DNA of 64,000 nt, from assembly GCA_963714455.1 (NCBI GenBank), contig CAVQON010000015.1, positions 248,001 through 312,000 of the forward strand. The letters run 5' to 3'. Position numbers and translations under genes: made by a program. Source of the DNA: CAVQGZ01 sp963714455 (GTDB lineage: Bacteria; Actinomycetota; Actinomycetes; Jiangellales; Jiangellaceae). The notes beneath the pieces were generated by a model. That model was not told the origin of the DNA. It was given only the letters and a program-made list of their open reading frames with translations, and searched no databases. Positions 32,944-41,269 of the stretch are shown piece after piece. Each line of letters opens with the position of its first letter. Positions within the stretch are counted from its first letter, which is position 1.

Positions 32944-34703
32944 CACAGCTCCTCCTCGCGGTCCCACTCCGGGGCCAGGCCCTTGGCGATCTGGATCTCG
33001 TCGTTGCTCGTGCCCGCGGCGACCATCGGCCACACCATCGCGTCACGGTGCACCTGGAAGTCGACGACCACGGGACGGTCGTTGATGCCCATGGCCTTCT
33101 CGATCGTGGCGTCCACGTCGCCCGGGGTCTCGCAGCGCAGGCCGACTGCGCCGTAGGCGTCCGCGAGCTTCACGAAGTCGGGCACCCGGCGGGTGTCCGA
33201 GCCGGTGTGCAGGTCGGTGTTGGAGTAGCGCTCGGAGTAGAAGAGCGTCTGCCACTGACGCACCATGCCGAGGCTGGAGTTGTTGATCACCGCCACCTTG
33301 ATCGGGATGCCCTCGATGGCGCAGGTGGCCAGCTCTTGGTTGGTCATCTGGAAGCAGCCGTCGCCGTCGATGGCCCACACCGTGGCGTCCGGACGTCCGA
33401 CCTTCGCCCCCATCGCGGCCGGCACCGCGTAGCCCATGGTGCCCAGGCCGCCGGAGTTGAGCCACGTGCCGGGCTTCTCGTAGGAGATGAACTGGGCCGC
33501 CCACATCTGGTGCTGGCCGACCCCGGAGACGTACATGGCGTCGGGTCCGGCGATGGCGCCGAGGCGCTCCACGACGTACTGCGGGGCGAGCCCCCCATCG
33601 GTGGGCTCGGTGTAGCCGAGGGGGAAGCGGTCGAGCCAGGAGTCGACCTCGCGCCACCAAGCGGTGTAGTCGGGCTGGCGCCCGGCGGCGTACTCCGCGC
33701 GTAGCGCCGAGATCATCTCGGTGATGACGTGGCGGGCGTCACCCACGATCGGGATGTCGGCGTGGCGGTTCTTCGAGATCTCCGCCGGGTCGACGTCGGC
33801 ATGGATGACGGTGGCGTGCGGGGCGAACGAGTCGAGCTTGCCGGTGACCCGGTCGTCGAAGCGGGTGCCGATCGCGATGAGCAGGTCGGCCTTCTGCAGG
33901 GACGTGACCGCGGCGACCGTCCCGTGCATGCCCGGCATGCCGAGGTGCTGGCGGTGGCTGTCCGGGAACGCCCCGCGGGCCATCAGCGTGGTCACCACCG
34001 GGATGCCGGTGAGCTCGGCCAGCTCGTACAGCTCGGCCGTGGCCTCGGCGCGCAGCACGCCACCGCCGATGTAGAGGACGGGGCGGCGCGACGCGACGAT
34101 CGCCTGGGCAGCCTGCTGCACCTGGCGACCGTGCGGACGCACGGTCGGGCGGTAGCCGGGCATCGTGAGCGTGTCGGGCCAGGTGAAAGTGGTCATCGCC
34201 TGGAGCGCGTCCTTGGCGACGTCCACCAGAACCGGCCCGGGTCGGCCGGTCGAGGCGATGTGGAACGCCTCGGCGACCGCCGGCCCGATGTCGGCCGGGT
34301 CGGTGATGAGGTAGTTGTGCTTGGTGACCGGGGTGGTGATGCCCCGGATGTCGGCCTCCTGGAAGGCGTCCGTGCCGATCGCTCGGCTCGGCACCTGCCC
34401 GGTGATCGCCACGATCGGGACCGAGTCCATGTACGCGTCCGCGATGGGCGTCACCAGGTTCGTGGCACCTGGCCCGCTGGTTGCCATGCACACTCCGACC
34501 CGACCCGTGGCGTAGGCGTAGCCGGACGCGGCATGACCCGCGCCCTGCTCGTGCCGGACCAGCACGTGACGGATCTGCTGGGAGTCGAACAGGGGGTCGT
34601 AGGCGGGGAGGATCGCTCCACCGGGGATCCCGAAGACCGTGTCGACTCCGGCCGACTCAAGGGCTGCGACCAGGGCCGCGGCGCCTGTCATCTGATGCGA
34701 CAT
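32943..34703 (-). CDS. ilvB: Acetolactate synthase large (catalytic) subunit
   Basis: ThDP- and FAD-dependent enzyme making acetolactate/acetohydroxybutyrate, the committed step to Val, Leu and Ile. The 586-aa protein has the catalytic Glu in RHEQGAGHAASGYA near residue 50, a central FAD-binding domain, and the ThDP/Mg motif IDGDGCFQMTNQELATC followed by INNSSLGMVRQWQ. The ATG at 34703 has AGGAG 6 nt upstream. An attenuator precedes it, and the stop of the upstream GGDEF/EAL gene overlaps its start. Confidence 0.97.
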   Translation of the reverse strand: MSHQMTGAAALVAALESAGVDTVFGIPGGAILPAYDPLFDSQQIRHVLVRHEQGAGHAASGYAYATGRVGVCMATSGPGATNLVTPIADAYMDSVPIVAITGQVPSRAIGTDAFQEADIRGITTPVTKHNYLITDPADIGPAVAEAFHIASTGRPGPVLVDVAKDALQAMTTFTWPDTLTMPGYRPTVRPHGRQVQQAAQAIVASRRPVLYIGGGVLRAEATAELYELAELTGIPVVTTLMARGAFPDSHRQHLGMPGMHGTVAAVTSLQKADLLIAIGTRFDDRVTGKLDSFAPHATVIHADVDPAEISKNRHADIPIVGDARHVITEMISALRAEYAAGRQPDYTAWWREVDSWLDRFPLGYTEPTDGGLAPQYVVERLGAIAGPDAMYVSGVGQHQMWAAQFISYEKPGTWLNSGGLGTMGYAVPAAMGAKVGRPDATVWAIDGDGCFQMTNQELATCAIEGIPIKVAVINNSSLGMVRQWQTLFYSERYSNTDLHTGSDTRRVPDFVKLADAYGAVGLRCETPGDVDATIEKAMGINDRPVVVDFQVHRDAMVWPMVAAGTSNDEIQIAKGLAPEWDREEEL

Positions 34704-36250
34704 CAGCTCTCCTCTGCTGCGTCGTAGTGACCACTCGGACGTGAAAAACCCCCCGGCCCAGATGGGGACGAGGGGTCGCGCGACTGCTGGTTCTCAGCGA
34801 TCGCGCGATCTGCGTACGAGGATGCGGGGGTGCACGTCTGAACAGTCCCAACCGGGGCCGGACCAGTCAACTGCTGGGCACCCGCGTCTCGCATGGTGAG
34901 ATGTGATGTCCGCCATTCGATCTGTGCGACGTCGGTGACGGGGGCGAGACGATCACCTTGCAGCTCGGTACATCCGACGCCGCAGGCGGCCTGCACCTCT
35001 GCCTCGGTCTCGACGCCCTTGGCGGTCACCCTCGACCCGACTCCGGCCGCTGCAGCCACCAGCGCAGCCGCCAACGTGACCCCGGCCACGTCGAGAAGCA
35101 GGCTCGCGACCGTCGCCCGGCTGATCGACACGGTGTCGGCCCGGATCGCGACGACGTCGGCCAGCGGCCACCCGCGGTCGATGTCTTCGAGCACCACCCC
35201 CACGCCGGCCTCCCGCAGCGTACGAACGGCATCGGCCACCGAGTGGGCGTCCGGAGCCGCTCCGGTGCCGCGATGCACCTCGACGACGAGGGCCGTGGTG
35301 GGCACCTCGGTTCGGCGCACCGCCGAGAGAAGCTCGCCGGCCCCGGACGGCTGCGCGATCTCGTCCGCGCTCACGTTCACGGCGACCGGCACGTGCTGCC
35401 CGCCGGCCCACCAGCAAGCACACGCGGCCAGCGCGTGGGCAAGAACCCAGTCGGTGACCTCGTGCAGTCGGCCGGTGGCCTCGGCAGCGGCCAGCAGCTC
35501 GCCGGGGGGCTCGGTGTCGCCGTCGGGGTTGCGAAGCCGAAGCAGAGCCTCGACGCGCACGATGGCGCCGTCGGCGGCGTCGACGACCGGCTGGAACTGA
35601 AGGTCGAACGCCCGTGCCTGCAAGGCATGAGCCATCTCGTCGTGTCGGGCCGCGGAGTGCCGCGCACGCACGGCAAGACCGGGCCGGTAGTGCTCGACGT
35701 GCCCGCCGCCGCGCCGCTTGGCAGCGAGCATCGCGAGGTCGGCCTCGCGCAGCATGTCTTCCCCGACGCCCGGCTGCCGTCGGGCGTCGTCGTCGGGCAG
35801 CCGGACGGCGGTCCCCACGCTGGCCATGCCGGCCACCGTCAGCCCGGCCACGGCCAGGTGATCGGGCAGCGGCGCTGCCAGTGCCCGCGAGATGCGCTGC
35901 GCGGTCGCGCGCACCTGGTCGACGGTGTCGCAGGCACGCAGCAGCACGGCAAACTCGTCGCCGGACAGGCGGGCGACCACGGCGTCCGCACCGGCCGCAG
36001 CCGTGATGCGCTCGGCGGCCAGCGCGAGCACCTCGTCCCCGACGTCGTGCCCGGCGGAGTCGTTGACGCGCTTGAACGAGTCGAGGTCGATGTAGAGCAG
36101 CCCGACCAACGGGTCCGAGCGGCTCGACCCCAGGTCGTGGCGCAGCAGCCGCATCAGGTACGGGCGCATGGGCAGCCCGGTCAAGGGGTCTCGGTGCAGC
36201 ACCGCAAGACCCCGGCGCAGCCGCGCCGTGACCGGACCGACCAGCAGCAC
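34703..36250 (-). CDS. GGDEF-EAL protein with degenerate EAL domain
   Basis: A 515-aa cyclic-di-GMP signalling protein with no membrane segment or sensor domain. The GGDEF half starts near residue 21 (DPLTGLPMRPYL) and has SGDEF at 96-100, within the tolerated range for diguanylate cyclases, with no RxxD inhibitory site. The EAL half keeps EALLR (234-238), N292 and E324, but DDFGTG reads EDIDRG, the catalytic Lys is Arg370 and the AEGVE motif is AKGVE (first Glu lost). Phosphodiesterase activity is therefore unlikely. The last 70 residues are low complexity and are encoded over the ilvB attenuator. Confidence 0.85.
   Translation of the reverse strand: MLLVGPVTARLRRGLAVLHRDPLTGLPMRPYLMRLLRHDLGSSRSDPLVGLLYIDLDSFKRVNDSAGHDVGDEVLALAAERITAAAGADAVVARLSGDEFAVLLRACDTVDQVRATAQRISRALAAPLPDHLAVAGLTVAGMASVGTAVRLPDDDARRQPGVGEDMLREADLAMLAAKRRGGGHVEHYRPGLAVRARHSAARHDEMAHALQARAFDLQFQPVVDAADGAIVRVEALLRLRNPDGDTEPPGELLAAAEATGRLHEVTDWVLAHALAACACWWAGGQHVPVAVNVSADEIAQPSGAGELLSAVRRTEVPTTALVVEVHRGTGAAPDAHSVADAVRTLREAGVGVVLEDIDRGWPLADVVAIRADTVSISRATVASLLLDVAGVTLAAALVAAAAGVGSRVTAKGVETEAEVQAACGVGCTELQGDRLAPVTDVAQIEWRTSHLTMRDAGAQQLTGPAPVGTVQTCTPASSYADRAIAENQQSRDPSSPSGPGGFSRPSGHYDAAEES
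34744..34776 (-). terminator. Attenuator terminator upstream of ilvB
   Basis: On the minus strand ACCCC (34776-34772) pairs with GGGGT (34752-34748), with an inner CCC/GGG stem and an A/T-containing loop. TTTTT runs from 34748 to 34744. It is placed between the leader ORF and the ilvB Shine-Dalgarno, as in classic attenuators. Confidence 0.7.
34794..34835 (-). CDS. ilvB leader peptide MHPRILVRRSRDR
   Basis: A 13-codon ORF with consecutive Ile-Leu-Val codons (ATC CTC GTA), one for each end product of the operon. It starts with GTG exactly 6 nt after a -10 box and has no Shine-Dalgarno, so its mRNA should be leaderless. A terminator hairpin begins 17 nt past its stop. Starvation for any of the three amino acids would stall the ribosome and allow read-through into ilvB. 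Confidence 0.75.
   Translation of the reverse strand: MHPRILVRRSRDR
34842..34870 (-). promoter_or_regulatory. ilvBNC promoter
   Basis: TTGACT (34870-34865), a 17-bp spacer and GACTGT (34847-34842) read on the minus strand. The -35 is one base from TTGACA and the -10 keeps the key A and T. Transcription should begin at about 34835, the first base of the leader peptide GTG. The promoter lies inside the 3' end of the GGDEF/EAL gene. Confidence 0.65.
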
Positions 36251-36253
36251 CCG

Positions 36254-37945
36254 TCAGTCGCAGACGGCGCCGCGCGAGGCCGAGCCGACCAGCCGCACGT
36301 ACTTGGCCAGCACGCCGCGCGTGTAGCGCGGTGCCGGGTGGCTCACGCCGGCGGCGCGCTCGGCGAGCTCGTCGTCGTCGACCAGCAGGTCGAGGCGGCC
36401 GTTGGCGACGTCGAGGCGAATCCGGTCGCCGTCGCGCACGAGCGCGATCGGGCCGCCGTCCACCGCCTCGGGCGCGACGTGGCCGATGCACAGCCCGGTG
36501 GTGCCGCCGGAGAAGCGTCCGTCGGTGACGAGCAGCACGTCCTTGCCCAGGCCGGCCCCCTTGATGGCGCCGGTGACGGCCAGCATCTCGCGCATGCCGG
36601 GGCCGCCCTTCGGCCCCTCGTAGCGGATGACGACCACGTCGCCGGCGACGACCGTGCCGTCGCTGACGGCGTCCATCGCAGCCTGCTCCTGGTCGAAGAC
36701 GCGTGCGGTGCCCTCCATGACGGTCTCGTCGAACCCGGCAGACTTGACGACGGCCCCGTCCGGGGCGAGCGAGCCGTGCAGGATCGTGATGCCGCCGGTG
36801 GCGTGGATCGGCCGGTCGAGCTCGCGGATGATGGCCCCGTCCGGGTCGGGCGGGGAGATGTCGGCCAGGTTCTCGGCCATCGTGCGACCGGTCACGGTGA
36901 GCACGTCGCCGTTGAGCAGGCCCGCGTCGAGCAGGGCCTTCATGACCACGGGGACGCCGCCGATGCGGTCGACGTCGGTCATCACGTGCCGGCCGAACGG
37001 CTTGACGTCGGCCAGGTGCGGCACGCGCGCGCCGACGCGCTCGAAGTCGGCCAGCGACAGCTCGACGTCGGCCTCGTGCGCGATGGCCAGCAGGTGCAGC
37101 ACCGCGTTCGTCGAGCCGCCCAGGGCCATGACGACGGCGATGGCGTTCTCGAAGGCGGGCTTGGTGAGGATCTGGCGGGCGGTGATGCCCTGGCGCAGCA
37201 GCTCGACGACGGCCTCGCCGGAGCGGCGCGCATAGCCGTCACGTCGCCGGTCGGTGGCCGGGGGTGCCGCCGAGCCGGGCAGCGACATGCCCAGCGCCTC
37301 GGCCGCGGCCGCCATGGTGTTGGCCGTGTACATGCCGCCGCAGGCGCCCTCACCCGGGCAGATGGCCCGTTCGATGGCGTCGACGTCCTCGCGCGACATC
37401 AGGCCGCGCGCACACGCGCCGACGGCCTCGAAGGCGTCGATGATCGTGACCTCGCGCTGCGAACCGTCGGACATGCGTGCGATGCCGGGCAGGATCGACC
37501 CGGCGTAGAGGAACACCGCCGCGAGGTCGAGGCGGGCGGCTGCCATGAGCATGCCGGGCAGGCTCTTGTCGCAGCCGGCCAGCAGCACCGAGCCGTCCAG
37601 GCGCTCGGCCATCATCACGGTCTCGACGCTGTCGGCGATGATCTCGCGGCTGACCAGCGAGAAGTGCATGCCCTCATGCCCCATGGCGATGCCGTCGGAG
37701 ACCGAGATGGTGCCGAACTCCAGCGGGTAGCCGCCCCCGCCGTGCACACCCTCCTTGACGGCGGTGGCGAGCCGGTCGAGGGAGAGGTTGCACGGGGTGA
37801 TCTCGTTCCAGGACGAGGCGACGCCGATCTGCGGCTTGGTGAAGTCGTCGTCGTCCATGCCGACGGCGCGCAGCATGCCGCGGGCGGCCGCACGCTCAAG
37901 TCCGTCGGTGACGTCGCGGGAACGAGGCTTGAGGTCTGCGGTCAC
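36254..37945 (-). CDS. ilvD: Dihydroxy-acid dehydratase
   Basis: Iron-sulfur dehydratase, third common step of Val and Ile biosynthesis. The 563-aa protein has GCDKSLPGMLMAA (cluster Cys and catalytic Lys), ICPGEGACGGMYTANTM (second cluster Cys) and DGRFSGGTTGLCIGHV near the end (catalytic Ser). The GTG at 37945 overlaps the stop of the hydroxyacid dehydrogenase as GTGA, so the much longer open frame upstream is rejected. It precedes the GGDEF/EAL gene by 3 bp. Confidence 0.97.
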   Translation of the reverse strand: MTADLKPRSRDVTDGLERAAARGMLRAVGMDDDDFTKPQIGVASSWNEITPCNLSLDRLATAVKEGVHGGGGYPLEFGTISVSDGIAMGHEGMHFSLVSREIIADSVETVMMAERLDGSVLLAGCDKSLPGMLMAAARLDLAAVFLYAGSILPGIARMSDGSQREVTIIDAFEAVGACARGLMSREDVDAIERAICPGEGACGGMYTANTMAAAAEALGMSLPGSAAPPATDRRRDGYARRSGEAVVELLRQGITARQILTKPAFENAIAVVMALGGSTNAVLHLLAIAHEADVELSLADFERVGARVPHLADVKPFGRHVMTDVDRIGGVPVVMKALLDAGLLNGDVLTVTGRTMAENLADISPPDPDGAIIRELDRPIHATGGITILHGSLAPDGAVVKSAGFDETVMEGTARVFDQEQAAMDAVSDGTVVAGDVVVIRYEGPKGGPGMREMLAVTGAIKGAGLGKDVLLVTDGRFSGGTTGLCIGHVAPEAVDGGPIALVRDGDRIRLDVANGRLDLLVDDDELAERAAGVSHPAPRYTRGVLAKYVRLVGSASRGAVCD

Positions 37946-38847
37946 GGGCCAAGCGTAGGTCCGGCCACCTGGTGCAGCGGCGGCTGGCCTGCCGCGATCC
38001 TGGTGAGCTGGTGCTCGACGAGCCGCCGCGCCCGCGGCCAGAACGCGGACGTGTTGCCGCCGACGTGGGGACTGATGAGCACGCCCGGACTCGACCACAG
38101 GGGGTGCCCGGTCGGCAGCGGCTCGGGATCGGTCACGTCCAGGGCAGCGCGCAGCCGGCCGGAAGACGTCTGGGCGACCAAGGCGTCGGTGTCGACGACC
38201 GGCCCCCGCGAGACGTTGACCAGCAGGGCCCCGTCCGGCATGGCGCCGAGGAACGCGTCGTCCACCAGGTGTCGCGTGCGCTCGTCGAGGGGCACGGCGA
38301 GCACGACGATCTCGGCCACGCGCAGCAGGTCGGGCAGGTCGTCGACGCTGTGGACCCCGGGGCGGGGTGTCCGGGCGACCGGCGTGACGTGGCAGCCGAA
38401 CGGCGTGAGCCGAGCGGCGATCGCGCGACCCACTCCCCCGAAGCCGACGACCAGCACACGCCGGTCGGCCAACGACGGGTAGGCCGCGTACGCCCACCGC
38501 TGCGCGTCCTGCGCGCGGACGAAATCGGCGACCCCGCGCTGCGCTGCCAGCATGAGGGTGAGGGCGAGCTCTGCCGTGCTGTCGTCGTGGACGCCGCCGG
38601 CGTTGCACAGCGTCACCCCGTCAGGCAGGTGGCCCAGCACGTGCTCGTAGCCGGCGGTGAGGGTCTGCAGAACCCGCAGCCGTGGCAGGGCAGCGACGGC
38701 GGCGAACGAGGCGGCGTCGAACGTGTAGGGCAGCACATGCACCTCCACGACGTCGAGCACGTCCGCGTCGGGCAGGTCGCCGGACTCCCAGACGTGGGCC
38801 GTGACCGCGGCCGGTGCGTCGACTCCGAACGGGACGAGGACGTGCAC
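37942..38847 (-). CDS. D-isomer-specific 2-hydroxyacid dehydrogenase
   Basis: A 301-aa NAD(P)-dependent 2-hydroxyacid dehydrogenase. The Rossmann motif is GFGGVGRAIAARL, the catalytic set Arg in NVSRGPVVDTDAL, Glu in DVTDPEPLP and His in ISPHVGGNTSAF. The substrate (glyoxylate, hydroxypyruvate, phosphoglycerate or another 2-oxo acid) cannot be deduced. The GTG start lies 8 bp after the HIT gene, with GAGG about 8 nt upstream. It is the middle gene of a HIT-dehydrogenase-ilvD string. Confidence 0.9.
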   Translation of the reverse strand: MHVLVPFGVDAPAAVTAHVWESGDLPDADVLDVVEVHVLPYTFDAASFAAVAALPRLRVLQTLTAGYEHVLGHLPDGVTLCNAGGVHDDSTAELALTLMLAAQRGVADFVRAQDAQRWAYAAYPSLADRRVLVVGFGGVGRAIAARLTPFGCHVTPVARTPRPGVHSVDDLPDLLRVAEIVVLAVPLDERTRHLVDDAFLGAMPDGALLVNVSRGPVVDTDALVAQTSSGRLRAALDVTDPEPLPTGHPLWSSPGVLISPHVGGNTSAFWPRARRLVEHQLTRIAAGQPPLHQVAGPTLGP

Positions 38848-38855
38848 GCTCGGCC

Positions 38856-39260
38856 TCAGCCGGTGATGCGGGCGTAGGTCGTCTCGAGGTCGTCGGTCAC
38901 CTCGGCGCGGATCGAGTGCACGTTGAGCATGTTGTCGCCGCTCCAGCGCGGCAGCAGGTGGAAGTGCAGGTGGAACACGGTCTGGCCGGCAGCCTGACGG
39001 CTGGCTTGGAAGACGTTGATGCCATCGGCGCCGAGCCGCTCGACCAGCAGAGCACCGGTGCTCTCCAGCAGCGGACCGATCTCGGCCACCGTCCCGTCCG
39101 CGTCCAGCAGGTCGGTGACATGGCGACGCGGGATCACCAGCGTGTGCCCGGTCGTCAACGGGTTGAGGTCCAGAAAGGCCACGGCCGTGTCGTCGCTGCC
39201 GACGATGCTGGCCGGTGCGTCGCCCGCCGCGATGGCACAGAAGATGCAGAAGTCGCTCAC
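38856..39260 (-). CDS. HIT-family nucleotide hydrolase/transferase
   Basis: A 134-aa histidine-triad protein (HinT/Fhit-like) with CIFCAIAAGDAPAS at the N-terminus and the triad FHLHFHLLPR near residue 97. It probably hydrolyses purine nucleoside phosphoramidates or dinucleoside polyphosphates. The GTG at 39260 has TACGCT 8 nt upstream and no Shine-Dalgarno, suggesting a leaderless mRNA. It is divergent from the lipoprotein gene. Confidence 0.92.
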   Translation of the reverse strand: MSDFCIFCAIAAGDAPASIVGSDDTAVAFLDLNPLTTGHTLVIPRRHVTDLLDADGTVAEIGPLLESTGALLVERLGADGINVFQASRQAAGQTVFHLHFHLLPRWSGDNMLNVHSIRAEVTDDLETTYARITG

Positions 39261-39297
39261 GATGCGTCAGCGTAGGCAGGCAAGGCACGATGGGGTG

Positions 39298-40458
39298 GTG
39301 CGGACCACGATCGTGACAGGAACGGCGGCAGCGGCGCTGCTGCTGGCCGGGTGCGGGTCGGGCGGGGAGCCGGTCGTGCTCGACCAGGCGGCCACGTCGC
39401 CGGCGGCCGAGTCGCCGGCGGTGACTGCCGAGCCGCCGACGAGCCCGAGCCCCGTGGAGTCGCCGAAGCCGAGCGGTCCGGGCGAGGTGGCTGTCCCCAG
39501 CATCGTCGACACGGTCGCAACAGGTCTTCGCTCACCCTGGGGCCTGGCGTTCTTGCCGGACGGGACCGCACTGGTGTCCGAGCGTGACACCGCCCGCATC
39601 GTGCGGGTGAGCGACGGGCAGGTCGGCGAGGTCGGGACCGTGCCGGGGGTGTCGTTCGGCGGCGAAGGCGGCCTGCTCGGACTCGCCGTGGCCCCCACAT
39701 TCGCCGACGACCGCTTCGTCTACGCCTACGCGACCACACCGAACGGCAACCAGGTGATGCGGATGACGCTTGTCGGTGGCCGGCTCAGCGCGCCAGAGGT
39801 GCTGCTGGACGGCATCCCCGCGTCGAGCATCCACAACGGCGGACGCCTGGCCTTCGGGCCGGACGGGATGCTGTACGTCACCACCGGTGACGCCGCCGAC
39901 ACCGCGCTGAGCCCGCGTCCGGAGTCACTCGCCGGCAAGATCCTTCGCCTCACCCCGGACGGCGACGTGCCACCGGACAATCCTGACCCCGCCTCGCCCG
40001 TCTGGTCGTCCGGGCACCGCAACGTCCAGGGCATCGCCTGGGACGCCGAGGGCAACCTCTGGGCGAGCGAGTTCGGGGCCAACACCTGGGACGAGCTGAA
40101 CCTGATCGAGCCAGGTGCCGACTACGGCTGGCCGGACGTCGAGGGCGCGGGCGGCACGGACGCCGGGTTCGCCGACCCGGCTGTTCAGTGGCCGACCGAC
40201 CAGGCCAGCCCGAGCGGCGTCGCCGTCGCGGACGGAACGGTGTTCATGGCCTCCTTGCGGGGGGCCCGGCTCTGGGCGGTCCCGGTCGGTGCGGGACGCG
40301 CGGGTGAGCCGCAGGCGTTCTTCACCGGCGAGCTCGGCCGGCTGCGGACCGTCGCCGAGGCGCCGGACGGGACGTTGTGGCTGGTCACGAACAACACCGA
40401 TGGGCGAGGCAGCCCCGGACCGGATGACGACCGCATCATCGCGCTCACGCTCGACTGA
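39298..40458 (+). CDS. Soluble aldose/sorbosone dehydrogenase-like beta-propeller lipoprotein
   Basis: A 386-aa exported protein with lipobox LLLAGC (Cys19) followed by a Pro/Ser/Glu-rich linker. The rest is a glucose/sorbosone dehydrogenase (YliI-type) six-bladed propeller: GLRSPWGLAFLPDG, GEGGLLGLAVAPTF (catalytic-region signature), SSIHNGGRLAFGPDGMLYVT, and SSGHRNVQGIAWDAEGNLW. It is probably a PQQ- and Ca-dependent aldose dehydrogenase on the outer face. PQQ biosynthesis genes are not in the window. GTG 39295 is an alternative start. Confidence 0.88.
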   Translation: MRTTIVTGTAAAALLLAGCGSGGEPVVLDQAATSPAAESPAVTAEPPTSPSPVESPKPSGPGEVAVPSIVDTVATGLRSPWGLAFLPDGTALVSERDTARIVRVSDGQVGEVGTVPGVSFGGEGGLLGLAVAPTFADDRFVYAYATTPNGNQVMRMTLVGGRLSAPEVLLDGIPASSIHNGGRLAFGPDGMLYVTTGDAADTALSPRPESLAGKILRLTPDGDVPPDNPDPASPVWSSGHRNVQGIAWDAEGNLWASEFGANTWDELNLIEPGADYGWPDVEGAGGTDAGFADPAVQWPTDQASPSGVAVADGTVFMASLRGARLWAVPVGAGRAGEPQAFFTGELGRLRTVAEAPDGTLWLVTNNTDGRGSPGPDDDRIIALTLD

Positions 40459-40546
40459 CCCCGCACGTGGAGCGTCGGACGGAGGCGTAGGCGCGTGAGC
40501 AGCCGAATCGTCCGTTCACACTATGGGCCGGCGCGCACAGGTGGCT

Positions 40547-40552
40547 TATCCT
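40547..40552 (+). promoter_or_regulatory. -10 box for the Tad-like cluster
   Basis: TATCCT ends 6 nt before the ATG at 40559, a spacing that fits a leaderless transcript. No good -35 is visible at 16-18 bp. Confidence 0.45.
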
Positions 40553-40558
40553 GCACAT

Positions 40559-41269
40559 ATGCGGCTGCTTCTGCGACGACGCAGGCAGGAGCGGGGGGCT
40601 GTGGCTGTTGAGGCCGCAATCATCTTCCCACTTCTCCTTGTCATTGCCTTCGGCATCATCGAGTTCTCCCTGCTGCTGCGCGACCACATCTCAGCCACCA
40701 CTTTCGCGCGGGCGGGTGCTCGAACCGCGGCCGCGGAACCTCGGTTCGGGACGAACACAGCCAATTTCGGCCACGTCGGCGCCGGTTCGACTTCTTCCTT
40801 TGCTCAGGACGCCGCCGATGCCATGCAACGCGCGTCCAGCACCTTGCCGCGCGACTCGATTGACTTCATCCGTGTCTACCTCGCCAACAGGCAGGGGTAT
40901 CCGTCGCAGACGGTCGGTGGCTGGGCCAGTGACAGCACCAGCGACTTCAACTCCTGCCCGCCCAGCACCTGCGTCCAGTATCGGTGGGTAGACGGAACTG
41001 GGACCAACCCTGGCCGATTCACCTGGCAGTCGGGTAGCTGGGACCCGCGAACCATCAACGCCTGCATCGCAGACAACGGAGTCCAGTCCGTCGGCGTCTT
41101 CGTCCAGGTAGACCACCCCTGGGTGGTCGGCTTCTTCAGTGGGGGATCGACCAAGGTACGCGCTAGCACCGTCATGCGATTCGAGCCGCTGACACGGGAC
41201 AACCCAAGAAACCCCGCAGATCTACCAACGTCGACGACCCCCGGATTCTTCGCAGGATGCAAACCATGA
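40559..41269 (+). CDS. TadE-like pseudopilin protein (copy 1)
   Basis: A 236-aa TadE-family protein. After a basic N-terminus comes RGAVAVEAAIIFPLLLVIAF: a Gly followed five residues later by Glu and then a hydrophobic helix, the prepilin-peptidase-type site of Tad pseudopilins. The remaining 180 residues are extracytoplasmic with five cysteines and share many positions with copy 2 (VYLANR, CPPSTC, SGSWDPRTINAC, VMRFEPL). It is first of three coupled genes. Codon use is visibly less G/C-biased than in the neighbours. Confidence 0.82.
   Translation: MRLLLRRRRQERGAVAVEAAIIFPLLLVIAFGIIEFSLLLRDHISATTFARAGARTAAAEPRFGTNTANFGHVGAGSTSSFAQDAADAMQRASSTLPRDSIDFIRVYLANRQGYPSQTVGGWASDSTSDFNSCPPSTCVQYRWVDGTGTNPGRFTWQSGSWDPRTINACIADNGVQSVGVFVQVDHPWVVGFFSGGSTKVRASTVMRFEPLTRDNPRNPADLPTSTTPGFFAGCKP

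Noticed and set aside
34958..38482. A 1,174-codon open frame on the plus strand
   Set aside because: It is antisense to the GGDEF/EAL, ilvD and hydroxyacid dehydrogenase genes, all of which have clear motifs. The antisense product has no recognisable domain.
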